The translations under genes and the position numbers were made by a program. Positions 1 to 8,340 of a stretch of 64,000 bases of DNA are shown here, one piece after another. Source of the stretch: Candidatus Coatesiibacteriota bacterium (lineage in GTDB: Bacteria > JAFGND01); contig JAFGND010000055.1 of NCBI GenBank assembly GCA_016927185.1, positions 1-64,000 of the forward strand, given 5' to 3'. Position 1 is the first letter of the stretch. Each line of letters opens with the position of its first letter. The notes under the pieces are model-generated. The model was not told the DNA's origin. It saw only the letters and a program-made list of their open reading frames with translations, and made no database searches.

Positions 1-6
1 GAAAAC

Positions 7-31
7 GCAGGGATAGAAATGATATCCCTGC
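7..31. terminator. Inverted repeat, possible terminator of an off-window gene
   Basis: Seen: nine-base arms GCAGGGATA (7-15) and TATCCCTGC (23-31) around a 7-nt loop. Read on the minus strand the stem is followed by GTTTTC, a poor T-tract; on the plus strand it is followed by A-rich sequence. It lies just upstream of the promoter at 75-102. It could end a gene to the left or be an unrelated hairpin. Confidence 0.3.
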
Positions 32-74
32 ACAATTAAAAAAAGGTGAAAAAAATATAGACTGGAAAAAGAAC

Positions 75-102
75 TTGACAAGTTTGTCATAAAGTGTATA
101 AT
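75..102 (+). promoter_or_regulatory. Consensus sigma-70 promoter of the DUF362 gene
   Basis: Seen: TTGACA (75-80), a 16-nt spacer, and TATAAT (97-102), both boxes perfect. Transcription would start near 109, leaving a leader of about 20 nt that holds the AGGAGGT ribosome site at 119-125. This is the clearest promoter in the window. Confidence 0.75.
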
Positions 103-128
103 ACTATTAACAAAAATCAGGAGGTTCT

Positions 129-1481
129 ATGAGAGAAAAAAAATTATCTAGACGAGATTTCCTTCAAACATCAGCTATTGGATTTGCAGCAGCAATAGGT
201 TCTCCTCTTATATTTCCAAAACATGCTGAAGCATTCAGGAGATATCTTCTGAATTCAGATCAATTATCTGCAGGAAATTCAATGCCTGGCAAGATAAGGA
301 TTTGCACAGATCCCAGAATTGCAGCAAGTTATAATTCAACAATTAGCGTTGAATACGTCCAGAATGCATTTGATCAATGCCTGAGAGCATTAGTACCAGG
401 AAGAACTCCAGAAGGTGTTCTGGAATATCTTATGCCAGGATTAACCGCAAGCACCAAAATTGCCATAAAGATAAATCTAATTGCACCTTGCGATACAAGA
501 TGGGAAGTTGTGAGAGCTATTGTTTACAGACTTTCATTATGCCTGAATGGAACTTACGATGTCAGTAACGTAGTGATTTTTGATAATCACAGTCCATCCG
601 GTCATGGCTATACTTCTGCCAATTTCACTTTCAATGGAAAATCAGCAGTATTGGCAGGTAATTCTGGAGGAAGTTCTAATGTATATCCACTTCCTGATTA
701 CAAGACTAGTTATAGCATAGGAAGGCATATAATTGATTCAACATTTGTCTTTAATGTTCCCGTTATTAAGGATCATAGTCAGTTCCAGATTACAGGAAGC
801 CTGAAGAATCATTTTGGTTCAAGCAATCCGGTCAATATTTGTAGTACAAACAGCCCTTATACCAATATATTATACTTCAATGCAAATGAGCATATCAAAA
901 ACAAGACAGTACTGATTGTTGGAGATATGGTTAGAGGTAAATGGGATGGAGGTCCCGGAGGTTCAGCTCAAAGCTGGCAAACCTTCACCAATAACACTCC
1001 TGATAGCATAATGGTTACAACCGATCCTGTCACGAATGATTACTGGTATAGGTATTATATTAACAGGGAAAGAACACATAGGGGATACAGTGAACGCAGA
1101 GATAGATATATTAATGAAGCAAGTGGATCTCCATGGTATCTTGGTGTCAGCGATCCAGGTCAAATGGATATGCAATCTGTGGACCCTGTAGGATTTGATG
1201 AGGATAATAAAACATCCTTGCCTGTATCAATGCAAATGCTTCCAGCTAGACCAAATCCATTTACATCAAAAACTGAATTTCCTTTCATTCTGAAAGAAGA
1301 CGCTAATATTGAAATAAGCATTTATGATATTTCAGGGAAAAAGGTATTCAGGCAATCAAGAATGTTTGCGAAAGGTCAGGGAAGCTTTGTCTGGAAGCCT
1401 AATGGTATTCCTGCTGGTGTTTACCATGCACTAATTAAGCACAAATCTATAACTTACAACAGGATAATTACGAAACTATAA
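129..1481 (+). CDS. DUF362 family protein with Tat signal and T9SS sorting domain
   Basis: Seen: the N-terminus carries a twin-arginine motif SRRDFLQ (residues 7-13), a hydrophobic stretch to about residue 29 and an AEA cleavage site at 33-35. The body resembles DUF362, with an early segment KIAIKINL and a later VPVIKDH segment. Residues 370-450 form a T9SS type-A sorting domain: PNPF, then IYDISGKKV, a glycine turn and a short basic C-terminus. The ATG follows AGGAGGT by 3 nt. Known: DUF362 proteins are often Fe-S associated but their role is mostly undefined. Inferred: exported folded by Tat and then handled at the outer membrane. The Tat plus sorting-domain combination is unusual, since T9SS clients normally use Sec. 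It is followed by another sorting-domain protein. Confidence 0.8.
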   Translation: MREKKLSRRDFLQTSAIGFAAAIGSPLIFPKHAEAFRRYLLNSDQLSAGNSMPGKIRICTDPRIAASYNSTISVEYVQNAFDQCLRALVPGRTPEGVLEYLMPGLTASTKIAIKINLIAPCDTRWEVVRAIVYRLSLCLNGTYDVSNVVIFDNHSPSGHGYTSANFTFNGKSAVLAGNSGGSSNVYPLPDYKTSYSIGRHIIDSTFVFNVPVIKDHSQFQITGSLKNHFGSSNPVNICSTNSPYTNILYFNANEHIKNKTVLIVGDMVRGKWDGGPGGSAQSWQTFTNNTPDSIMVTTDPVTNDYWYRYYINRERTHRGYSERRDRYINEASGSPWYLGVSDPGQMDMQSVDPVGFDEDNKTSLPVSMQMLPARPNPFTSKTEFPFILKEDANIEISIYDISGKKVFRQSRMFAKGQGSFVWKPNGIPAGVYHALIKHKSITYNRIITKL

Positions 1482-1486
1482 TTCAA

Positions 1487-1518
1487 TGAATCATAACGGA
1501 TTATTCTGTTATGATTCA
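1487..1518 (+). terminator. Strong hairpin between two secreted-protein genes
   Basis: Seen: TGAATCATAACGGA (1487-1500), loop TTAT, TCTGTTATGATTCA (1505-1518). This gives a 14-pair stem with one G-U pair, beginning 5 nt after the DUF362 stop. It is followed by CTTTAAAGG rather than a T-run, so it is either a weak intrinsic terminator or an mRNA-stabilising or processing hairpin between the DUF362 and M1 genes. Confidence 0.5.
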
Positions 1519-1537
1519 CTTTAAAGGTTGGTGAATT

Positions 1538-3502
1538 ATGCTTGTAAAGTTGTTTCTGTTATTTGTCTTGATAAATGCAGATCCTCCATTAAGTTTCAAA
1601 GAGAAATTGTATCTGTCTTATGATCCGTTTGTTGCAGAGAGAGAGAGTAAAATAAGATCAGGAGTAAAGGATACTCCTCCGCCTCCTCCATGTGAGATAG
1701 TGATTGATATGAAGAGATACGATTTGTTTTTTCAACTGGATTTCAACAGGGAAAGCATAAATGGTTATAATACAATAACATGCGCTGCTCTTGAAGAGGG
1801 TCAAAATACAATCTACCTTGATTGTATAGATATTGAAGCTGATAGTGTGAAAACAAATAATCGCAGAATGGATTTCATGCAAGTTACTGATACTTTGAAA
1901 ATATTCTGGGAGTCTGAATTGCCATTGAATGAGACTGTAACTTTTACAGTTTATTTTCATGGTCAACCAAAGGATGGTTTGTTTTTTGGTATCACATCAA
2001 CAGACAAGCCTATATGCGAAACTACATCTGAGCCTATTGGAGTCAGACATTGGTTTCCCTGTCAGGATAGACCCGATGATAAAGTTTTGGTATCCATGAA
2101 AATAGCTGTGCCCAATGGTTTTATGGCAGTTTCAAATGGATTATATAAAGGAATGGCTGTAAATGAAAATGAAACTGTTTACAGCTGGGAATCGCAATAC
2201 CAAACAGCAAGTTATCTGATTTTCTTTGCAGCATCTTATTATGACATATTCAAGCAGGAATATAAAGACATGGGAATAAAGCACTATACTTACCCTGAAC
2301 ATAAAGATGCTGCTCAGGAAGCTTTCAAGAACATGCCTGAAATAATGTCACTTTTTGCAGATAAATATGGAGAATATCCATTCATTAAGGAAAAATATGG
2401 AATGATAGAGGTTACTAGAAGTGGGGCAATGGAAAATCAGACCATAACTGCTATGAGTCAGAAGTATTATGCGGGAAGTGGAGCAGCGGAAAGAGTTGCA
2501 GCACATGAACTTGCCCATCATTGGTGGGGAGATGAAGTAACTTGTGCAACATGGTATGATTTGTGGTTGAATGAGAGCATGGCAACGTATTCTGAAATTG
2601 AATATTTCAAGCACTTTCTTGGTGAAGAATCAATGCCGGAAATCAGGAAGCAGTATTATGACTGGATATTTCATTATCTTGATGAAATAGCAAGGTGGAA
2701 AGAATCTGTTTATGGATATCACAGGGAAACATTCAGTTATCTTGTTTATGGAAAAGGTGCATTTGTCCTTGAAATGCTTAGACTCATTATAGGTGACAAT
2801 GCTTTTTATGCTTCATTGATGGACTACAAGAATGAATATTCTTACAATCATGCATATACAGAAGATTTCATAGAAGCTTTTGAAAGAAATTCAAAACAGA
2901 ATCTTAACTGGTTTTTCAAACAGTGGATATATAGTCCAGGCTGGCCTATAATTGTATGGGACTATGAAACAAATGGCAATAATGTAAGGATTTATCTTGA
3001 ACAAGTTCAATCAAGGCAGCATCAAGGAGTTCCTCTTTTCAAGGCACCCATTGAGATATTGTTCAAGAACAATGATTCTCAGGTTAAGAAGACAGTCTGG
3101 ATGGATGGGATAAACGGTAGAGAGCAATTCGATTTCAATCTTGATTTTTCTCCGACTGAGATTATTTTCAATCCCGAAGTAAAACTATTATGCGAAGTCT
3201 TTTATAAAACAGATTTTAATGAATATAAAACTGCTCATTTTAGCAAACTTCCTGAAAAGATTTTAATAGCTCCTCAACCTTGCAAAGACAAACTAAGAAT
3301 TTCTTTAATTTTAAATGAAGCCAGATATGTGGAGATTCTTATTTATGACAATCTTGGGAGAAGAGTGAAGACATTGATAAGGAAAACAAAACTCGAAAAA
3401 GGAACTCATACTTTCAAGTATGATATAAATCTTTCTTCAGGTCATTATTATCTGGTTGAAAAAGAAAGGGGATTATCTCAATCTCTTATTATATTGAAAT
3501 AG
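1538..3502 (+). CDS. Secreted M1 family aminopeptidase with T9SS sorting domain
   Basis: Function: zinc aminopeptidase of the M1 (gluzincin) family removing N-terminal residues from peptides, outside the cell or at the cell surface. Seen: a short hydrophobic N-terminal signal (residues 1-15), the substrate-binding GAMEN motif at 296-300, and the zinc motif HELAH at 323-327 with the third ligand Glu346 after the family's 18-residue gap. From about residue 575 there is a T9SS-type sorting domain (IYDNLGRRVK, glycine-rich turn). At 654 residues it is shorter than classical PepN and lacks its large C-terminal helical domain. The ATG has GGTTGGTG upstream. Inferred: peptide scavenging by a secreted protease, consistent with an amino-acid-using lifestyle. 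Confidence 0.9.
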   Translation: MLVKLFLLFVLINADPPLSFKEKLYLSYDPFVAERESKIRSGVKDTPPPPPCEIVIDMKRYDLFFQLDFNRESINGYNTITCAALEEGQNTIYLDCIDIEADSVKTNNRRMDFMQVTDTLKIFWESELPLNETVTFTVYFHGQPKDGLFFGITSTDKPICETTSEPIGVRHWFPCQDRPDDKVLVSMKIAVPNGFMAVSNGLYKGMAVNENETVYSWESQYQTASYLIFFAASYYDIFKQEYKDMGIKHYTYPEHKDAAQEAFKNMPEIMSLFADKYGEYPFIKEKYGMIEVTRSGAMENQTITAMSQKYYAGSGAAERVAAHELAHHWWGDEVTCATWYDLWLNESMATYSEIEYFKHFLGEESMPEIRKQYYDWIFHYLDEIARWKESVYGYHRETFSYLVYGKGAFVLEMLRLIIGDNAFYASLMDYKNEYSYNHAYTEDFIEAFERNSKQNLNWFFKQWIYSPGWPIIVWDYETNGNNVRIYLEQVQSRQHQGVPLFKAPIEILFKNNDSQVKKTVWMDGINGREQFDFNLDFSPTEIIFNPEVKLLCEVFYKTDFNEYKTAHFSKLPEKILIAPQPCKDKLRISLILNEARYVEILIYDNLGRRVKTLIRKTKLEKGTHTFKYDINLSSGHYYLVEKERGLSQSLIILK

Positions 3503-3505
3503 AAC

Positions 3506-3511
3506 TTGACA
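3506..3511 (+). promoter_or_regulatory. TTGACA box 35 nt before an SD-less start
   Basis: Seen: TTGACA at 3506-3511, 3 nt after the M1 stop codon, with the next ATG at 3541 and no Shine-Dalgarno sequence between. No good TATAAT lies at the normal spacing. If this is a -35 box, transcription would begin at or next to the ATG, giving a leaderless message. Confidence 0.35.
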
Positions 3512-3540
3512 CTGTATTAATTTCCTGAAAACCAGTTTTC

Positions 3541-5997
3541 ATGGCTAAAAAGAAGTTATCAGGTTCTGTTAAATCTATAGATGCAGCAGAGAAGCTGGAA
3601 TTTTCGAAAAATAATCTTATTATTTTCATTCCTTTTGCAGTTTTCTTTCTTGGAATTTCCTTTTTCGGATTCAATCTTGTTCAGACAACAACGAGTGCGA
3701 AACCTTTCATAGCATCAATTTCCTTTATAATGCTGGGGCTTTGCACCTTGTTGATTATCAAGAATATAATCAAGGACGATGATAACTGGAGTTTGCCAAA
3801 TTCATTTTTCGTTATTCTGGTTTTCTTCCTTTACCAGTTCGTAAATCACTTTCTTGTATCATCTTATCCTCATTCATCAGTAAGGGAAATGGTTTTTCAG
3901 ATCCTATACCTTTTTGCTTTTACATGGGGATTTTTTGCCATCAGGAATAGCTTTTTCAAGAGGCTTGCTCCTCTGTTCATGATATTAACCGGAGTATTGG
4001 TTGTATTGAATGGTATATTGAAGATAATGGGGATTAATATTGCAGGATATTCTGGAGATATTGGAACGCAGATGGCATCCACAATGGGGAATCCAAATTA
4101 CCTTGCTGGTTATTTGATATTGCTAATTCCTGTTGCATGCGCTCTGACATATAACACATCAAGAGATAACATAAATAGGTGGTCCTTCTATATCCCTGTT
4201 TCAGCATTGTTGATAATAGGTCTTTTCCTGACAAGAGGAAGAGGTGCATTAATAGCATTTTTTATTGCAATTTTGATAGGTGCATGGTATAACATGAAGA
4301 AGGGAAAAGCAAGGACAACAATCGCTTATACAGCGGGATTACTTATACTTATCCTGATCCTGATCCGTTTTACCAAGCCCATGTGGCTGGCTCCATTGGC
4401 CGCAGGTACACTCAAGGTAAGGTTGATTATATGGCAGGGAGCATGGAAATCTATCATAGACAAACCTTTATTTGGCTGGGGAATAGGGACATTCAGGGAG
4501 GTTTTCCCTTTTTACAGAAGCATTTACTATGCCCTGAATGATCTTAGTACAGCAACAGATCACGCTCATTGTGGATACCTTGAAATCCTCCAGAATTCAG
4601 GTATTATTGGATTGTTTTTATATGTCACAATGTTCTATTTCATTACAAAATCATTCAAGAAGATATGGGAGGATGATAAGGATAAAAACAGATATCTTGC
4701 TTTCGGTTTGGCAGGAGGAATTCTTGCTGCTCTTATCGAGAATCAGATAGGTGTAAATCAATATATCTTTCCTGTTTATATCATTTTCTGGCTTCAGGTT
4801 GGCATGCTGGAAGGACTCGCATCAGGTAAAAAAGAGGGTTTTATTAAAATTCCCCTGGCATACAGAAAGATGCTAACGATAATCTCAACTACCATATTGA
4901 TAGTACTTGGAGCTTACAACCTGAGGTATTTCTATAATGCAATGATTTCACAGAAATCTACCAAATTACTTGAAAAAGTATCTGATAATCTTGATAAGGA
5001 GCTTGACTATCTTGCTTCCTATCTGGAAAAAATGGAGAAGGAAGGCAAAAAGGCAGAGTATTACAGCCAGCCTTTGAGAATATTGAAAGAAGGAGAAAAA
5101 GAGATAGAAACTGCACTCAAAGCAGATCCTTTTAATTTCTCCGCTTTGTATCAATCAGCAGGATTTTATTTCAGGTTTTCAAGCTGGTATATGCTTCAGA
5201 AGAAATATCATGATACACTGGGAGGAGATAAAGTTATTGGTGATACTTTGAAGGTGAGAGAGAAAGAGATTGAAGCTCTTGACAAAGCACTTCAATACTA
5301 CTTGAGGCTTGAGAAAATTGCACCAAGATATGCTGAATTGCAGCATAATATTGCAATGCTTCTATATCAGAAATCAGATTACAATGGAGCATTATCAAGG
5401 CTTGGGATTGCTGCTAATCAGGATATAGTAACTGCAAGAGAGCATATAGATATTATCATAAAGAATGGACTTCCCTCAAAATATGATAATCATGAAAACA
5501 GAATGACTATTGTAAAATCAATCTCGATAATTCCCAGGCTTTCCAGAGGTCAAGCTCAGTTAGATTTTAGTAGATTACCTGCTGAACAGATGTATGATAG
5601 ATGGAAAAAAATCCAGGAAATCAAGAAACCTTATAGATACAGGAAATTGGGGAATCAGGTGACTGCTTTGGCTGCATTGATAAGGACTCTTAATCTTACA
5701 AAGGAAGAAACTAGTGAAGCAATAACTATTGTTATGAATACGATAAAAATGAGAAGTTTCGAAATGGGTGAACTTGCTTCATTATTGGGATATCTGTATG
5801 AAAGAAACGGAGAATTAGAAAATGCTGAATTAGCTTATACCTGGTCACTGAATTATGAACCTGACAATGTTTCTACAAGAGTTTTTCTGATGCTTTTGTA
5901 TTCAAGAATGGAAAAAAAGCAGAAGGAATATAAGGAATTGGAGGAAATGAATCAGGAGTTCATGCCTATCTTGAAAGGTTATTTTCCAGTCCCTTGA
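3541..5997 (+). CDS. O-antigen ligase/polymerase-like membrane protein with C-terminal TPR region
   Basis: Seen: about eleven or twelve hydrophobic segments in residues 25-460. The conserved features of the O-antigen ligase (Wzy_C) family are present: TRGRGA near 230, GWGIGTF near 317 and the periplasmic DHAHCGYLEILQNSG loop near 340. From about 480 to 818 the protein is soluble and helical with TPR-like repeats. Known: WaaL/Wzy-type enzymes join or polymerise sugar chains on lipid or protein carriers; TPR-tailed members are common in FCB bacteria. Inferred: transfer of glycans to lipid A-core or to secreted proteins. The start has no SD. The stop codon directly abuts the stop of the convergent kptA gene. 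Confidence 0.75.
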   Translation: MAKKKLSGSVKSIDAAEKLEFSKNNLIIFIPFAVFFLGISFFGFNLVQTTTSAKPFIASISFIMLGLCTLLIIKNIIKDDDNWSLPNSFFVILVFFLYQFVNHFLVSSYPHSSVREMVFQILYLFAFTWGFFAIRNSFFKRLAPLFMILTGVLVVLNGILKIMGINIAGYSGDIGTQMASTMGNPNYLAGYLILLIPVACALTYNTSRDNINRWSFYIPVSALLIIGLFLTRGRGALIAFFIAILIGAWYNMKKGKARTTIAYTAGLLILILILIRFTKPMWLAPLAAGTLKVRLIIWQGAWKSIIDKPLFGWGIGTFREVFPFYRSIYYALNDLSTATDHAHCGYLEILQNSGIIGLFLYVTMFYFITKSFKKIWEDDKDKNRYLAFGLAGGILAALIENQIGVNQYIFPVYIIFWLQVGMLEGLASGKKEGFIKIPLAYRKMLTIISTTILIVLGAYNLRYFYNAMISQKSTKLLEKVSDNLDKELDYLASYLEKMEKEGKKAEYYSQPLRILKEGEKEIETALKADPFNFSALYQSAGFYFRFSSWYMLQKKYHDTLGGDKVIGDTLKVREKEIEALDKALQYYLRLEKIAPRYAELQHNIAMLLYQKSDYNGALSRLGIAANQDIVTAREHIDIIIKNGLPSKYDNHENRMTIVKSISIIPRLSRGQAQLDFSRLPAEQMYDRWKKIQEIKKPYRYRKLGNQVTALAALIRTLNLTKEETSEAITIVMNTIKMRSFEMGELASLLGYLYERNGELENAELAYTWSLNYEPDNVSTRVFLMLLYSRMEKKQKEYKELEEMNQEFMPILKGYFPVP

Positions 5998-6588
5998 TTA
6001 CCATCTTCTTTTACCCCTGCTTCCCTGAGGTTCAATAGTGAGGAACTGAGGTGGGATCTCTTTTACAAGATAAATATTATTCTGGGATCTATAAAAAACA
6101 ATTCCAGCTTTATGTGCAGCTAAAGCCAATACTTTGAAGACAGCAGGTTTGGGATCCCTTCTCAAACCAACATTCACTGCTTCCTTCAAACTAGCAGATA
6201 AATGAACAAAATTTCTTCCCTGAGGTTTCAATCCATCCTTGAAAATAGTTGCTACATTATCTTGTGTTGTGCCATGAAACAACTCAGTTGGAGGGACTAT
6301 TTCTGGATAGAATATCTTCATGTTTTCTATTGAATGACCATAGTTTGCTCCGATACGATTCTCTTGTTCATCATATCTGTATCTTTGCTTGGGATCATCT
6401 TTAACAAGAGGATCCAAATCTTCCTTGACCAATGTCCATCCTTTTGTCTTATATAAAACATCCAGAAGTTTGAAGATATCGATCATTCCGTCTTCATCAA
6501 GACTGAGACCAAATTCTTCAGGATGATGTCTTAAAATATAAGCCAGTGTTTTAGATAGTCGCTCTTCAAAATTCTCTTGTTTATTCAT
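5998..6588 (-). CDS. kptA: RNA 2'-phosphotransferase (Tpt1/KptA family)
   Basis: Function: in eukaryotes Tpt1 uses NAD+ to remove the 2'-phosphate left at tRNA splice junctions, making ADP-ribose 1'',2''-cyclic phosphate. The bacterial substrate is unknown. Seen: the family's N-terminal helical part SKTLAYILRHHPEEFGL (12-28), a G..GHS element (about 86-90), FHGTT (about 102-106) and HLS near 125, then the ART-fold segment ending in a basic tail. The length of 196 is normal. Neighbours: last gene of the block running from the ABC-F gene, 48 nt after rlmH; a weak SD (AAAGAG) precedes the ATG. Its stop abuts the convergent O-antigen ligase-like gene with no intergenic base. Confidence 0.9.
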   Translation of the reverse strand: MNKQENFEERLSKTLAYILRHHPEEFGLSLDEDGMIDIFKLLDVLYKTKGWTLVKEDLDPLVKDDPKQRYRYDEQENRIGANYGHSIENMKIFYPEIVPPTELFHGTTQDNVATIFKDGLKPQGRNFVHLSASLKEAVNVGLRRDPKPAVFKVLALAAHKAGIVFYRSQNNIYLVKEIPPQFLTIEPQGSRGKRRW

Positions 6589-6636
6589 GAATCTCTTTGC
6601 CTTTTCTTATATTAGTCAATGTTATGTCAACATAAA

Positions 6637-7065
6637 TCAATGAGGATATGGATGATTTTTTATCAAGCATTGGGTTCTATATAGCTGTTCAAACAAAATA
6701 ACCTCTGCAAGCATATGCGGGAAAGTCAGTTTGGATAGAGACCATAAATTATCAGGATGATTCATCTGCCAGTTATCATTGTAACCATATGAGCCACCGA
6801 TAAATAAAAAGACCTCTTTTCCCCCTCCATTTATGAACTGGTTCCATATTCCCGCAAGTTCTTGATTATCATATATTTTTCCTTTTTCATCAAGGATGAA
6901 AAAAAGGGATTTCACTGATATCTGTTTAATTAACAAATCATGCCTTGAAGGATTAATGTATCTCCTCTCAATCTGCCAGTGAAAAGAAATCCTTTCCTTA
7001 TAATCTTCCACAAGCTTTAAGAAATGACTCTTCAGCTTGTTTGATGAATAAACAGTTATCTTCAC
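6637..7065 (-). CDS. rlmH: 23S rRNA (pseudouridine-1915 N3)-methyltransferase RlmH
   Basis: Function: SPOUT methyltransferase that methylates pseudouridine 1915 in helix 69 of 23S rRNA. Seen: the SAM-pocket segment LFIGGSYGY and the C-terminal signature LSKLTFPHMLAEV, then EQLYR and NHPY. The 142-residue length is slightly below the usual 155-160. The C-terminus reads NHPYPH rather than the usual NHPYH plus a basic residue, a small deviation next to the active site. The ATG overlaps the stop of the upstream epimerase gene by 4 nt (ATGA), so translation is probably coupled. Confidence 0.92.
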   Translation of the reverse strand: MKITVYSSNKLKSHFLKLVEDYKERISFHWQIERRYINPSRHDLLIKQISVKSLFFILDEKGKIYDNQELAGIWNQFINGGGKEVFLFIGGSYGYNDNWQMNHPDNLWSLSKLTFPHMLAEVILFEQLYRTQCLIKNHPYPH

Positions 7066-8090
7066 TTTTCAAAAAGATTGATATTATCCTTCATCCAGTT
7101 AAAAAGCAATTCAATCCCTTGTTTTTTATTGATTTTTGGATACCAGCCAAGCAATTTACATGCTTTGGAAATATCTGAAATATATATTTTCTGATCTCCA
7201 GGCCTCCAGTCATTAAATGCAAAACTTATCTCATGATTGACAAGACTTTTCAGCATATCTATCAGCTCAAGCAGTGAAATAGTGTTCTTGCTTCCGCCCC
7301 CAATGTTGAAAATCTTCCTGTTTGATTTTTGAGGATTTGATGTAGCTATATCGAATGCATTTACCAGGTCATTTATAAACAAGATATCCCTGACTTGCAT
7401 TCCATCTCCATATATCTGAATTGGAATATCTGTAAGTGCGCATCTGGCAAAATGAGCCACCCATCCCTGATCCTCATTACCGAATTGGTGAATTCCATAA
7501 ATACAGCTCATTCTGAAGACAGTTATTGGTAAATCATATATTCTTGAATAATCCCTGAAATATTGATCAGCACCTCCCTTTGAGCATCCATAAGGTGAAT
7601 GAAAATCCAGAGGCCATTCTTCGCTTATTCCTTCAGGGAAATCTGCATAGCAATATCTGTTTTTATCAAGAATTACTTTTGCTGTTTCCATACCCCCATA
7701 AACCTTGTTAGTGGAAGTAAAAAGAGTGACAGGTTTCTTTCCAGATAACCTTATTGCTTCCAGTACATTGAATGAACCAAGCAGATTGCATTCAAAATCC
7801 TGTCTTGGGTCAGCAACTGAAGTTGTAACTGCAACCTGGGCAGCAAAATTAAAAATAATGTCTGGATTTGTCTTTCTTATAAAAGATTCAACTTCATTGA
7901 AGGAAGTCACCGATCCCAGTGTGAATGAGAAATCCTTATTGTCAAGGCTTTCAAGCCACTTCAGATTGTTTTCTACACCACTTCTTGAAAGATTGTCAAA
8001 GCAATATACCTTGCAGCCTTTCTGCAAATAATGGAAAGCCGTATTGCAGCCAATAAAGCCAGCACCTCCAAGAATTGCAATCTTTGTCAT
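7062..8090 (-). CDS. NAD-dependent sugar epimerase, CDP-paratose 2-epimerase-like
   Basis: Function: extended short-chain dehydrogenase acting on a nucleotide sugar. The closest match by motif is the CDP-paratose/tyvelose 2-epimerase (RfbE) group. Seen: NAD fold GGAGFIG at residues 8-14, an STNKVYG segment, the catalytic YGCSK Tyr-Lys pair, then YGDGMQVRDILFINDL, FNIGGG and DWRPGDQKIYISD, all typical of that group. ATG at 8090 is chosen because AGGAGG lies 4 nt before it; an adjacent upstream GTG would sit too close to that site. Inferred: makes a dideoxy or deoxy sugar for surface polysaccharide. The other genes needed for CDP-tyvelose are not in the window, so the exact substrate is open. 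Confidence 0.8.
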   Translation of the reverse strand: MTKIAILGGAGFIGCNTAFHYLQKGCKVYCFDNLSRSGVENNLKWLESLDNKDFSFTLGSVTSFNEVESFIRKTNPDIIFNFAAQVAVTTSVADPRQDFECNLLGSFNVLEAIRLSGKKPVTLFTSTNKVYGGMETAKVILDKNRYCYADFPEGISEEWPLDFHSPYGCSKGGADQYFRDYSRIYDLPITVFRMSCIYGIHQFGNEDQGWVAHFARCALTDIPIQIYGDGMQVRDILFINDLVNAFDIATSNPQKSNRKIFNIGGGSKNTISLLELIDMLKSLVNHEISFAFNDWRPGDQKIYISDISKACKLLGWYPKINKKQGIELLFNWMKDNINLFEK

Positions 8091-8106
8091 CACTCCTCCT
8101 TGATAT

Positions 8107-8325
8107 TCATTTCTTCTTCATCCTGAAATAACTGTTCTTTATCCAGCCCCAATTCAGAATAATATGAATGATTGCCAGAAATATCATGATGAAGCCATTT
8201 ATGGGATGTATTTTATGAAAAATCTCTCTACCTATATAATCAATCAGGATTGCATTTAATGTCTGGATTATGAATGACAGTAAAAGCAATATGTTAAGTA
8301 TTTTAAGGATTTTTTGTTTATTCAT
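8107..8325 (-). CDS. Small two-helix membrane protein, DUF4405-like
   Basis: Seen: 72 residues with two transmembrane helices (about 8-28 and 43-63). The second half has the pattern HxxxGFxxIxxAxxHIILNWxWI, which matches DUF4405 (small cytochrome b-like membrane proteins). Its histidines could ligate haem if it pairs with a partner. AAGGAG lies 5 nt before the ATG. It sits between the nucleosidase-like and epimerase genes. Function unknown; haem binding is inference only. Confidence 0.65.
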   Translation of the reverse strand: MNKQKILKILNILLLLSFIIQTLNAILIDYIGREIFHKIHPINGFIMIFLAIIHIILNWGWIKNSYFRMKKK

Positions 8326-8340
8326 TTTTACTCCTTATTT

